Below, one piece after another: positions 43,847 through 55,328 of a stretch of DNA of 64,000 nucleotides. How positions within the stretch are numbered: the stretch's first letter is position 1; every line of letters starts with the position of its first letter. The stretch covers positions 19,424,650 through 19,488,649 of the forward strand of contig NC_134026.1 of assembly GCF_964204645.1 (NCBI RefSeq), written 5' to 3'. This DNA comes from Tubulanus polymorphus (Eukaryota; Nemertea; Palaeonemertea; Tubulaniformes; Tubulanidae). The notes under the pieces were generated by a model. It was not told where the DNA came from and made no database searches. It was given only the letters and a program-made list of their open reading frames with translations. Both the position numbers and the translations under genes were made by a program.

Positions 43847-44853
43847 ACGATGCGATTAGGGAGACGCCTACCGGCATCCGCAGGGGGGCGTTGCTGAGTC
43901 AACACTTGCTTCACCATTGAGGTTAGTTGAGCGACTTGTTCTTTTAACCCTTCAATTTCTCCACGGGGTTCCGATTTAACCTGATTCACGAAGCCATGCG
44001 AGTTTCTCTCCCGAACATCTTCTAGTTTCTCGAATGCCTCGAGTTCTACCGCTAATTTCACGACCTCATCTAATGACGTACTATGACTCTGATGAAGGCG
44101 CATTCTCAAATCTCTATCATCCAAAGCATCGATAAAATGGTTTCGTGTTAATCGGTCTCGTTGAGTCGGAGTTAAATCAGGGTAAGCCTTGGTTGCCAAG
44201 GTGATTAATACCTGCGAGAGCTCTCTCAGGCCTTCATTTCGTTTACGACGTCTGTTTCTTATTTCAGCCAAAAATAGTTCAGCCTGATGACCATGTCCAA
44301 AGCGATTGTCGAGCACTCTGACCAGTTGCTGAAAATCTCGCCTCTCCTCGTCGACGAGTGTACATACTAGTTGTCGGGCTGGACCACGAAGATGAGCAAA
44401 CAGGATATCGGCTTTAAGACGTCCGTTCCAGCCATTAATTCGGGCTACAGTCGCGAAAACTTGGAGATAATCAGGCCATGAGCCGTCTCCGGAAAACGTC
44501 TCGGGTCTGATATTATATAAATTATGAACAGTCGAGCTATAGCCGGCGGTTGCTGGGCCGATCGGTGCTGTCTCACGCTCAAAGGGCCTCGGTCGGTCGA
44601 TTTCATCATTGAAAGGAAGGTCAGTGATGTCGTCCCTCGATTCTGTCATCGTACGAGTCTCATCACTGGTAAGTCGGCTTAATGACCCGTCTTGAGAACC
44701 GTCGCCGGAGGCTGATTGAGTAACCTCGCGATCTCTATTAAGGTCAAGGTCTTGATCAAATCGTACATGTCGTTCATCTCCCTGACTATGGGATCTGCTC
44801 TTTGCCTTGCCTCGGGTACGTGAGCGACCTCTCGTCATGTCATTATTTTCCAT
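43735..44853 (-). CDS. gag: Retrotransposon Gag with zinc knuckle
   Basis: 372 codons from ATG (44853) to TAG (43737-43735). The N-terminus is rich in Arg/Ser/Asp. The middle (about 120-290) has the retrotransposon Gag capsid pattern (FSGDGSWPDYLQVF, and a later AELFLAEIRNRRRK region). A single CCHC knuckle, CYACGEPGHISREC, is at 337-350. Gag forms the particle and the knuckle binds element RNA. The last 112 nt overlap pol, and the slippery heptamer lies 17 codons before the stop, so most ribosomes would make Gag alone. Confidence 0.9.
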   Translation of the reverse strand: MENNDMTRGRSRTRGKAKSRSHSQGDERHVRFDQDLDLNRDREVTQSASGDGSQDGSLSRLTSDETRTMTESRDDITDLPFNDEIDRPRPFERETAPIGPATAGYSSTVHNLYNIRPETFSGDGSWPDYLQVFATVARINGWNGRLKADILFAHLRGPARQLVCTLVDEERRDFQQLVRVLDNRFGHGHQAELFLAEIRNRRRKRNEGLRELSQVLITLATKAYPDLTPTQRDRLTRNHFIDALDDRDLRMRLHQSHSTSLDEVVKLAVELEAFEKLEDVRERNSHGFVNQVKSEPRGEIEGLKEQVAQLTSMVKQVLTQQRPPADAGRRLPNRIVCYACGEPGHISRECRRSRHQGNEGRLAPRESGQPRK

Positions 44854-45063
44854 TTTTACTTATAGCTGAATTAGAAGACGAACGATTAGAATGACGCCGC
44901 GCAAGAAGGTTGAAAGGAAAAACCAATTTAAATATATATGATAAGCTGATCACTGGAAGAAGGATTTCTGCTGCATCGGAAAAATAAACTAGCCCTAACC
45001 CGTCACTCGTCAAGTCAAACGAAAATTAATACTTTCAATAAGGGAAGTATTTTGATAAATAGA

Positions 45064-45080
45064 TCCCACCGCTGCCACCA
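45064..45080 (-). promoter_or_regulatory. Primer binding site, complementary to tRNA-Leu
   Basis: The minus strand reads TGGTGGCAGCGGTGGGA four bases after the end of the 5' LTR. This is the complement of a tRNA 3' end (TCCCACCGCTGCCA plus CCA), which is the end I recognise from animal tRNA-Leu of the AAG/UAG type. Confidence 0.75.
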
Positions 45081-45084
45081 TTTT

Positions 45085-47701
45085 TGTAGCGGTTGTAGTG
45101 TAAACATATAAAATAGTAATTCAGGTAGTGACTGCTGTTGTCCATAGGTAGCGTAGTCGTAGTCACTCTGCTGTGCCGGGGCGCTCGCTACACGGGTCCG
45201 CCTGGGTCGACCGCACTCGGGTAGTGAATACGGCAAGGAGACTCTTGTCTTCCCCAGGAAAGTAAATGGTATAAAATATGTAGAATCTGTTCCTCTATTG
45301 AAAAATGTCGCTAAAAAGGGCGCTTAAGCAGTACGCTCTCCTCCAAACAGTCGCCTCCCTACTCCACGTAGCCTTAATCTGTGTGGCCAATACAGACCCC
45401 CCAACCCGCTCTCCTCAGAGTAATCCGCTTTAGGGGCTTTCCTCGGACGAAACTCGCAGTGTTGATTACTCGGCGGATATGGCTACCCCCATTCCAAGTG
45501 CCCTCTCGCACATAGCTGTCCCCCGACATCTCAGGAGCTAATTGCGACTCATGCCAGATCTGTCAAACTAGTCGTATGCATAAGTGTTGTCCGTAGCGAC
45601 GGTCAATAGGGGAACGATCCTCACGTAGAACTAAATGGGTTCGATGCAGCAGGAAAACAAACAGAAATCCTCGTCCTTCCTTCCAGTGCCGGCGAATCAA
45701 ATAAACGCAAGATTCGAAGTTTGATTGGAATGTAGTACGAATTATTAAATATATATATTTTCTTATAATACAAAGTTCATCGTTCTTGATGCCAAGGGGA
45801 CATCATGTCCACACGCAAAACACCTTGATTATTTACATTTCGATATATAAAAAGAATGTGCCCTTCATGGCTTGCAAAGCCTTGGTACAGTCAATGTACG
45901 GTAGCATACAAAGGAGACGACCGAACGTCGAATAGAAGCGGTGGCGCGGCGGACTCCGGTGTGTATCTAATATCACTTAGGTCTCAGTAAACGAGCGTCG
46001 AAGCTAATCAACGATTAAGATGTTAACGACGGAGCGTCAAGTAGTTAACGACGAGCGTTGTCGTTAATCAACGATAAGAATTATACGACGGAGCGTCAAA
46101 TAGTTAACGACGAGCGTTGTCGTTAATCAACGATATGAATTATACGACGGAGCGTCAAATAGCTAACGACGAGCGTTGTCGTTAATCAACGATATGAATT
46201 ATACGACGGAGCGTCAAATAGTTAACGACGAGCGTTGTCGTCAATCAACGATAAGAATTATACGACGGAGCGTCAAATAGTTAACGACGAGCGTTGTCGT
46301 TAATCAACGATAAGAATTATACGACGGAGCGTCAAATAGTTAACGACGAGCGTTGTCGTTAATCAACGACTGCGCGCCAAATTCAAAATGTCGGTGACGC
46401 GAACTCAAAGAGTCGAAATTCAGAGGCGACGTCAAGAAGATGAAACGACCGCGCGTTCGTTCGAAAAAGGAGTTACTGAATACAGGTGATTTTCATGGTC
46501 AGCAGAAAGGACATCTCGGAGTAAAATTACGGAAATAGCACAGAAGATATAGGCCTACCATACTATTATTATTACTATTACTAATTACAGCGACGAGAGC
46601 GTTAAGTCGGCATCGTTAGAGGATTGAATTTAAACAGACGATGAACTGACGGAGAATTTACAATATTTACAGGATTGTAAGGGACGAGTTTATCGGCAGC
46701 CCATGGCCGACGACTACACGACCCCCGGGTGCGTCGGCACTCGGGACTCACTGAGGGCGGGATGTCAAAAACCACTGCAGCGATCCCGGGGTCAGACGAC
46801 CCGGAGGCCCGTGTCTTAATTAGAGAGTAAAATTGTCTTCTTACATGATCTGTACGATTTACAGCGTCCGATTCGTAGAACGGTGAAGAGGCAGCAAGAA
46901 GAGTTTCTAATGTGGCTCTGCCAGAGCCAAGTTGCCAATGAGCGCGATTGCGCCAAATTTATAGTTTTAATGCGGTCAACGCACGCGGTGATTGGTCAAG
47001 CGTGACGAGCAGTGATACGATCCGCGGACAAAGTAGAGCACGCGAAATCATTCGACCGTGACGAATGATAAACCCTAAATAAAGACTTCATACGCGAGAA
47101 ATAGAATTAAGTTCTATAATATTTTAAGATTAACGCGAAAAATGACGACTATAAGACCGATACGGAGATATTTACTAAAAATAAACCGGAGCTAACCGCA
47201 CCACCGCGAAAACGCTCACACGGAAGTGAGGCGGCGCCAGCGAACGGCGTCGTAAAAACGAGCGTAAACACGAGCAGGGCTGGAGAATTCTCCGGCGACG
47301 AGACGGAACCAAAACGGCCCAAAATCAAAGAAGTTGGGTCTCGAATATAAAAAGGAGAACACACACTAATAGGTAGGTGGGGGATAAAAGAATGGCCTGG
47401 ACAGGCGCCGAAAAATCGCTAATGTCACCGCGATGTGGCGTGGCCAACACCGCGGGGGCCTGCCCAGGTCGTGAAATTGGAATCTGACAGGACTGCCAAA
47501 AATCTGTCAGATTGAAATTGAGCCGAAAAGATCCCGAAACATCGCCGCAGAACACCCAGCCCCGCCCCGGAATACGTACATCTAAAAAGAAACAATGAGA
47601 AAAGAACGGCTTAAGGCCATTCCGAAATACATAATATAATTTCACAAAAGACCGACATTTTGTGGTCAAACCCACCCCAGATATTGACAATTTTCGCCAC
47701 A
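45085..47701 (-). repeat. 5' LTR of the retrotransposon (2,617 bp, uninterrupted)
   Basis: TG...CA ends. Matches the 3' LTR at a constant offset of 10,540 up to the nested insertion, with no difference noticed by eye. Contains the 59-bp array at 46002-46370. A TATAAATT on the element strand at 46964-46957 is a candidate TATA box. The length is several times that of typical Ty3/Gypsy LTRs. Confidence 0.92.
46002..46370. repeat. 59-bp tandem repeat array in 5' LTR
   Basis: Same units and order as at 35462-35830, including unit-specific variants (ATAAGAATT versus ATATGAATT). The array was therefore copied as a whole during reverse transcription. Confidence 0.9.
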
Positions 47702-47705
47702 CTAG

Positions 47706-50700
47706 TCTTTTTCAGTATCTGCATTTTTCATTCATCTTTGCTTGAGAGGACGTTGGGTGGCCTAACACAAGTCAGTTTAGGTACGGCATACCTGATATAG
47801 GGCTTCAAAGGACCAGCAAAGCTAAACCAAAACATTGATTTTCAATTCATTTTACTCACTGTAGGCCTGTAAAAGGATTGCCAAAAAGTTCATTGAATGG
47901 GGTTGCATCATATGAGCATGAGGGGTTTTTACAAGTATTTTCTGAAATCTTAATAAAAAGACGAAAACGTGTTAAATTTTGCCAGGGGAAATGCTCTGGA
48001 GAGGGGTGTGACATTATATGTGGTAGTGAAGAAGTTATTACCGGTATTTAGTCTAATAGTAAACCGTAACATTAGGCCTAACTACAAATGATATTCAGAC
48101 TATATCGGTATGTGCTACCAAAACTGCCCGAGCTAGAGCTTAGACCACCTGCTTGCAGTCTGAAAGCTAGTTGTCGTTACGGGTTCCCCTACATCCTACA
48201 TCTGTTGTTTGTTTGAGGAACAACGGCTAATTAGGTACTAGACTAACCCACGTGCCGCCAGGCCAGGGGCAAGTTTTTAAATAGTGACATTCAGGCCTAC
48301 TTTTTATTTGAATTTGCATTGTAGTGTAGTTAGTTACCTAATCGTTGGTGGTAAGCTTTTTATAATCGGATGGGCTTTGAAAATAGGCCTATCCGATCGT
48401 GAAACTAACTGTCAGGTGACTGACTAATTGTTGTAGTGCCCAGTGGACTGGTGCATGCATTGATAATGCTTGTCAATATTGACACTACGTACTGGGTCCT
48501 CGTCAGCAACTGTGAAAAGTGGGTTTGATGCGAGTTACTTAAAAAACAATAGAAAAAATTCAATTTGTCAATTTAATTGACAACCAGCTGACAATCAGAC
48601 GACGATCAGCTGTGCCCTTCTTTCGGTCCGCAACCTTGAGATTGTTGATACCTTGACTTAGATATTCTCGGAGTTACCCCTTCCGTACGATGATCTTTTT
48701 GTTTGAGCTTGTAGAACCGATCTCTGGTGGTATGATAACGCTTTTGTTTTCTGCTGGAACTGTATACTGATACAATTAATGACTAGATAGCAGTGTAAAT
48801 ATTTTTTATAGTTAAACTGGTTTGAATCCAAAATAACGGGTAACTCCGAAGGTAACCGAATCAGGACATCCATATCGCTGCAGTGATCACTAATTCAAAT
48901 ACAAAATAGATTGCAACACACACTGTCACATGCAAAGAACCGGCCGGCAAAGAACATGAAAATAAGTAACAGAACCTTTCGACAGGATAAAATGATCCTA
49001 CGCAACAGCAATAACGGTAATAATTAAAATCAATCATTATTTAATGGTGATAATAGAATACATAGGGAACACATTTTAAATGATACTAGTAATTTTGTTG
49101 AATGAAATGATATCTGTGATCAAGCAAGAAGACACAATTTTTTTAAAGTACAGCAATCCCCTAGTCAGTAACCTGTCTGTGGTTTAGTTTCACGATCGGA
49201 TATTTTCACAAACCACATAAGCTGGTATAAGCCCATCCGATTATAAAAAGCTTACCACCAACGATTAGGTAACTAACTAAGCAATCGGCCTAGCATGATC
49301 ATACCGGAATATGTCGGGTAGGGGCCGGTCCGTGTCGGAACAGAACTCTGCAAAAGCTCTATATCAGGGAATAATTGAATCCAATCACAAAAATGTTCAA
49401 TTATAACTGCATCACTCGACGAGATGAATTATCTTTTGTGATACAAATCAATATCAAGAACTTTTTCACGCGCTATCCCCAGACCCGAATGGAGTAGTTT
49501 CAGTAGCATATCCAAATGGGGGCGGTGCCGAGGTGGTTGCGTAGAGATTTTCCGAGGTAAAAACCCTTTCAGCCTGCCTAAACCGGCGGCTATGGTAAAA
49601 TTCAAGAATACCTTTCACACAAATTCCCTTTCCTAATCAAAATCAATTTATTGGCAGTTTCACAATTTCGAGTTTTTACAGTGGAGTGCGATTCAGACGA
49701 GTAGTCGGATCGTAAAAGGTTTGTCAATGTTATCATCATAATAATCCCACAGATCAAGAATATTTAACAATTTTTATCTGATCTTCGTCGTCCATAGAAG
49801 AAAGTTGTTTGAAGTTGTATTGTTTGGAGGGCAGGCGAGAACGAAACTACCAGAAATATGTTTTTTTAGATTTAATCATTTTAGCTTTCTTTTTGGTTTG
49901 ATTTTTGTTTCATTTGCTGGCTCATTAAAAAGATTCATCCCGAAGGGCTGTCCATAAAAGATGTCCAAAGTCGAAGGGGGAGGGGGTTTGTGAACTTTTG
50001 TGGACAAGGGAGAGGGATGGTTGTTCGGAAGCCAGAACACATCATGTAGTGTATTACCTGGATGACTATACTTCAACTTCGAAGAGAAATAGAGGACTTA
50101 CAGAAGTAATAGTTCACATATATGTTTTCAGATAATGTATGGAATAACAAACTGTAGTCCAGAGTGTATAAATGATTAAGTGAAAAAAATGATGAATAAT
50201 TTGCATATGATTGGATATCCGATGTATTTGATTGCATTTATGCTTTCTATGGACAGACGTCGTGTGTATATTATTTTTGTAAAAAACAATTATCAAAATC
50301 CTTATGAATCAAATGCATGTAATTGAACACATTTTCTAAGTTAAACTGATTAATATTCTTATGTATTCTCAATACAAACATTTGGCACAGCGGTGGGTCT
50401 CCAGTGGGGGGGGGGGAGGTGCACAGGGGGTACGTGTACCCCCCTAAAGTCCTCACTAATTTTTATGGACTGACCTTTTTCGTGAAAACGATGACAAGCA
50501 TGTAAAAAATCTCTCAAAATGTGTAAACTTATGTCGTCGTTTACAATAACCAGCGCTTTTTTACGGCAGTCCTACATCGTTCATGAAAGTTGTGAAAATC
50601 ACTATTCAAATAGCGATATAAATCGTACGCTGATCATGCCCAGAACGGGTCTCCGCGCGTCTAATTTTCTGGGGGAGGACCCCCACACCCCCTATTTGGA

Positions 50701-50764
50701 ATCCTGGATCCGCCGCTGTGCACTTGACTTTCTCGTGGTAGTTACATTACATTTATTCTTTATT
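47706..50764. other. Intergenic region right of the retrotransposon
   Basis: Before the retrotransposon arrived, this was the DNA directly upstream of the transporter gene at 34374. It contains a long inverted-repeat element (48325-49283). 49284-50764 shows no gene; it has a G10 run near 50407 and a low-complexity tail joining the LINE fragment. Confidence 0.5.
48325..49283. mobile_element. Inverted-repeat element of about 960 bp
   Basis: TAGTTAGTTACCTAATCGTT, then GGTGGTAAGC, TTTTTATAATCGGATGGGCT and, after a small gap, TATCCGATCGTGAAACTAA occur near 48325-48405. The complement occurs at 49187-49282, identical over about 50 bp at the outer ends. No ORF in the interior, which is AT-rich. Confidence 0.65.
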
Positions 50765-51513
50765 GCTCCAAATTGTACATAATTTTTCGAGCACAAAAAC
50801 AACAGTAATATACATAGGAATAAAAGTTACATACTTCTGCATAATATTTCAACATAACTGCAAGTTTTCTTATCACATTTCTATCATTTGTATTGAATAA
50901 TTTCCTAAATTTGTGAGTAGTTGGGTTTACTGTGAAAAATTCGGGTATATACGCATTTCGCAAGTTCAAAAAGTAATTGCATTCCAAAACAATGGAATTC
51001 GTCACCAATTTTGTTTAGGTTACATTTGGTACATAAGCGATCGCCCCTTGGTATGTTTTGGTATCTACCAGTTTCAATAGGTAGCGGGTGATTAGAGCAT
51101 CTAAATCGGATAAGAGCCGAACGTAAATCCATTGGTAGGTTAAGTAAAAATGGCTCTGCTCCCCATTCTAATTTAATGCTACGGTAAGTGTCTAGTTTTG
51201 AGTAATATTCGAGAGATTGATGCCAATTTTGTTTAAAACCATCCTGTAGTCGTTGTTTCACTAACTCCGTTAGATATCGAATGTTTGGGAAGGACTACTC
51301 GTACCAAATGTAACCTAGGCCAGAATTTTCTAACGTTGATTTTACGCATGATATCCATTTACTACTATTGCCATTAACATGATTATCTAGCAAAACTCTA
51401 TACATTTTCCCAGAGTGAGACGACTCCTGCATGATGAGATGGCCCCAAAATTTAACCATTTTTATTCTTATTTGATTTTGAATAGGGAATCGCCCTAGCT
51501 CAACATATACCAT
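50765..51513 (-). mobile_element. 3' fragment of a non-LTR (CR1/L2-like) retrotransposon
   Basis: Minus-strand frames contain the post-RT region of LINE proteins: GRFPIQNQIRIKMVKFWGHL near 51490, LRSALIRFRCSNHPLPIETG and RGDRLCTKCNLNKIGDEFHC near 51080-51010, then (after a one-base frame change) CNYFLNLRNAYIPEFFTVNP. The CxxC-HxxxC pattern is the zinc-binding tail of reverse transcriptases of this group. The copy is 5'-truncated and frameshifted, so it is dead. Confidence 0.75.
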
Positions 51514-51644
51514 TGCGCTTGGTGTAGCGCGTTTCAGCTTCGTGCATTCCCTAAATTCGCGGACACTGATTAGCTATGTTACTGTAGAATGACCTGTGTT
51601 AGTGGGCTTAAATTAGGACTTTGCAGTGGCCTTGCGATCCATTC

Positions 51645-52613
51645 TTATTTAACGACTAAAACCTGTGTTGCATTTGGGGTTTCAAACAGAATAAAAGCCA
51701 CGATAACCATCGCAATCATACTTGTTGCCTTGACAACAGATCGTCGGCCGCTTTTTTGGTGCGGTGTCTGCCCCATGTCACGTCAAATGAAATATGTGAC
51801 GAGAAAAATCATAAGGATTGAATATTTTACGACAAGACAAGTGAACGGTAAAATAAAACCGAATAGCGCCATCGACATCAGGAAAACGATTCCTTCCATG
51901 GGCTCGTATGTATAGAAATATGACTGATGGAAAACATAAGTGCATGACATTGAGTACATGTAATACGCTTTTCTGTACATAAATACGTAAAAACTTCCAC
52001 AAGTGACAGTGACGTATAACATATTGCGGCACGTGGCAAATATATCTTGGTAAGCCATAGTCCAGATTTTAGGGGGAAGTAGACTGCAAGTAGACGCTCA
52101 AGACTCAAAAACACTATCAAAGTTTCTAGTAACAACCATGAAAATATGTTGCAAATGTGTTAATACATTAACCTCTGGTAGATAGCTCTTCCGATCTCTG
52201 TACTTGTAATATTCTCCGAATCTCCAATACCCCCACAGTACCCCGCAGAGCAACGGCATCGAGACGAGTAGAAACAAAGCATCAGCGACGGATAGCAGGT
52301 ACTTGTAATATTCTCCGAATCTCCAATACCCCCACAGTACCCCGCAGAGCAACGGCATCGAGACGAGTAGAAACAAAGCATCAGCGACGGATAGCATTTT
52401 TAGAACGTAATAACCGGAATTGAACGGCAACTTTCGCAAAACGCAGTAGCAAACCATATTCAAAACGAATCCGACAAACTCTATCGGTAAACCTACAATA
52501 TTGTCTCGTATCATTATGTACTCTGTCGAACTGCGAATTTTACAGTCGTGGTAAGGATCTGGAGTCGTGGCGATGGTTGTAGTTGCATTTATGGTAGCCA
52601 AAAGTAGTTGCAC
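51645..52613 (-). pseudogene. Class A GPCR pseudogene (FMRFamide-receptor-like)
   Basis: Minus-strand frames give, in order, an N-terminus with glycosylation-type NAT, TM1 (GLPIEFVGFVLNMVCYCVL), TM2 (LSVADALFLLVSMPLL), an extracellular CGV-WGYW segment, TM3 with ERLLAVYFPLKS in place of the DRY motif, a TM5-like FGFILPFTCLVV, and a TM6-like stretch ending VLVVK and a stop at 51647-51645. The pieces lie in three frames, with breaks just before ERLLAVYF and again after TM4. TM2 is duplicated in frame (99 bp, 52200-52396), TM7 is missing, and a LINE fragment lies just downstream. The ERLLAVYFPLKS style is common in lophotrochozoan peptide receptors. Sequencing errors could explain the frame breaks but not the duplication or the missing TM7. 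Confidence 0.7.
52200..52396 (-). repeat. 99-bp tandem duplication inside the GPCR
   Basis: Two back-to-back copies, with no difference seen, that encode 33 residues covering TM2 and the first extracellular loop (LSVADALFLLVSMPLL to EYYKY). The length is a multiple of three, so this alone keeps frame. Confidence 0.9.
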
Positions 52614-55328
52614 AGCGTAAACATCATGTATTCACTTCATCGCACAGTAATCGTTTCACTTTATCACTTAGCAATTCAATTGGCCTAGGAAGATATTCAG
52701 AAACGTACGTTATTTCAACGCGTAACACTTAAAAGCTAGAGAGAGAGGAGAAAACTATTTTGCACGCATTGAACTACCACGTATTACAGAGGACTCGAAA
52801 GGACAGCCAGCAATGATTTTAGAAGTCTCCTATGACGACACTGACGGAATCATTTCAGGGAATCCAGAGGATGGGCAAAATTGACACTCATATTTCAATC
52901 ATCTATTTGTAACATGAATCTAATCCGAATATTTCTTAATTCCCAACAAGTTCATAATTTTTCCCATCAAAAGTCATGTGCAAATGTGTACAACTACGTT
53001 TAACATTAAATTGAATTGCAAAGTTTGTCAATCGAGAGACAAAATCACAATTATCCTACTTGGAATATATGGTGGTGGGAATTCTGCGGCGTAGGGGCCA
53101 CTAAAATATTAAAATGGGGGAAGTTACGGTCATCTCGGAAGAGTCGAAATATCCAAATATGGGAAGGCGTAAACTTTTTCGGCTTAAGACACCAATTATT
53201 TTTGGCCTTCCAATTTTTCTAGATCCCCAGTTTTTGGTTTTGACCCATCAGTACTAGCCAACAGCTTAAGTAGACTCCGCCCAAGTTGTATCCAATCAAC
53301 TTGGATGAACGTTCAACTCGGATGTTTTCGTAAATATTTTTTTGTGACCAACTTGGATATTACTGAAGTTGGACACAATTTTACAGTCCTAAGAGATCTG
53401 ACTTGGGCAAAGTCTACTGCACTACATTCTTGGATTTGATGCCTTAGCATGCCCATGGGGCCACTAGATAAATTAAGAATAAAGAAGCTCTCTAAACACA
53501 GCAGAGCTATGTAAGCCTATATCAACATCAACTCTTAATTCAATAAAGAGATAAACACATAAAATAAGAAACTTATACCTTTAAAATGTATATACCCTAT
53601 AAATTTATTCAATTTATAACAACTAAATATATATCTATGTATATATATATACCTGCTTAATCATATTTCTTAGGAAGAAAGACAAGCTCTTAGGCACTTA
53701 TCTGAGAACAGCATTACTGGTATCTAATAATATCAACTAAAACAGGCTAAGCCTTTGTATACGTAACATCATTGAGATAAGTACATTGAAAAATACATCA
53801 CTGAGATAAGTACATTGAAATACATGAATAAGTAGGCCACACAAATGTTGTATTATGTATATCAGATCTACGTACACTTAAAATATAAAGCACATGCACA
53901 AAAATTCCACTACATACATAATAATAATGATACACATAGTGGAAATACAATATCTGCCTTCTTTGGTAGCGTTCGGCGTGTATATATTTCTGGGTTGAGG
54001 ATCAGGGATTCCAGCTGAATTTCCATTAGCCAAAACTCCATTAGTATCGTCATACTCGCTAGTTCGGATACTGAATTGAATAGCCTACTCGGTTATATTT
54101 GTAACACCGAACAAATTATAAGCGAAAATACGATACCTAATCGAATGAAATGCTCACCATTTTGTTTTGGGTTCCACATTGGGCTTACCCAATTACATCA
54201 GAAGCGCCGAAATTCCCGGATACTCACATATATCCCACCAACAGCCAATCACATTCATTGTAGCTCAGGTAACAAGGTCAACTCAGATAAATAGAAGCGA
54301 GGAAATTTAGGGGGTTAATAAAGAGAGGGCCTGTAGGTCAAAAAGCACATTGAAATGAGTCGCACAAAAAACGGCAACACTTCCAGGAAGGATTGAACTT
54401 TTATATATTTCAATTCCAAGTATGCAAATTCTCATATGTGAAAACGTGCCATCACTTAGTGCTAAAAAGCAGGGTTTTTACGTGTTTTTCAAGAATAAGT
54501 CCCCTAATAATAACTCGATCGCTATGAAATTTTTGTGGGCTCGAGAACACGTTAAGCCACAAAATGACACAAAACATCAACACTATTGGTTCAATAGCCA
54601 ATGTTTGTGCCTTGTTGACACACCGGTACTCTATTCATTTTCAATGAAAACTGCTTCACCAGACCGTTTGCATAGGCAAACCTACGGTTCGCAAAAACCG
54701 ATGGAATTGTTGTCTGAGGTTCACAGCAGTAGTCAATACAATGGCAATGATTAATAGGAGCAGAGAAACAAGGATGGGATATTGAGCAGAGAAACAATGG
54801 GATGTATCCACGATGCATAACTGAAGAAAATTAACATTTAATACAAAATTGTCAGAATGAAATATAACTTGTATAATATAAATAACAGACAAACCCTAGT
54901 TACTAAGGCCTAGAAATGAAAGTAAATGCTGCATCCTAAGTACACACATTTAGACTAAAAATGACATAGTGAATGCAAACAGTATATAAATACAATAGAT
55001 TAACTCCATTTATTACAGTTGACCTCAAACATCGGAATAAGTCATGTGTATTATATAATTCATTCTACTAAGTGTAAGTCATTTGGACAAGTTGGCAACA
55101 TCATGATGTTCCAAGGCTAAAAGTGGTACCTTGTTTCTCCTATCTGCTGAGCTGTCCCAGTCGGCCGCCTATCAGCCCTGTAGATTACTTATTTAAAAAA
55201 TCAAGATCCGGCTAATCATAAAAGAATTCTCTTGCGGTTAACAAAAATCTTGAGCCTAACATAACTGATGGTCAACTGTATCTTCATAATTCAAAACTCT
55301 CCCACACAGTATCTCATCTGAGTACATA
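52614..55328. other. Intergenic region, right transporter 3' flank
   Basis: No supported gene. It contains a small TIR element (53266-53426) and AT-rich microsatellite-like sequence (53570-53660). Candidate 3' UTR of the transporter lies just left of 55329. Confidence 0.5.
53266..53426. mobile_element. Small MITE, ends AGTAGACT
   Basis: The left end AGTAGACTCCGCCCAAGTTG and the right end (complement CAGTAGACTTTGCCCAAGTC) form inverted repeats of about 24 bp with a few mismatches. The interior repeats AACTTGGAT in both orientations. A related right-end motif, GAGTCTACTGTAG, occurs near 56890. Confidence 0.6.

Larger units (their letters stand above)
34545..47701 (-). mobile_element. Ty3/Gypsy-type LTR retrotransposon, about 13.2 kb
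   Basis: Complete element read on the minus strand: 5' LTR 47701-45085, primer binding site 45080-45064, gag 44853-43735, pol to 39977, a third ORF to 38661, G-rich polypurine tract next to 38326, and 3' LTR 38325-34545. The domain order protease, reverse transcriptase, RNase H, integrase defines the Metaviridae (Ty3/Gypsy) type; no chromodomain is seen after the integrase. Target duplication: CTAG (34541-34544 and 47702-47705) if the LTRs end TG...CA, or ACTAG if they end one base earlier. All three ORFs are open and the LTRs look the same base for base (constant offset 10,540), so integration was recent. Net element length without the nested hAT-like insertion is about 12.0 kb. Confidence 0.93.

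Noticed and set aside
50519-50782. 87-codon frame ending near the LINE fragment
   Set aside because: It runs through degenerate repeat sequence with no homology I can recognise.
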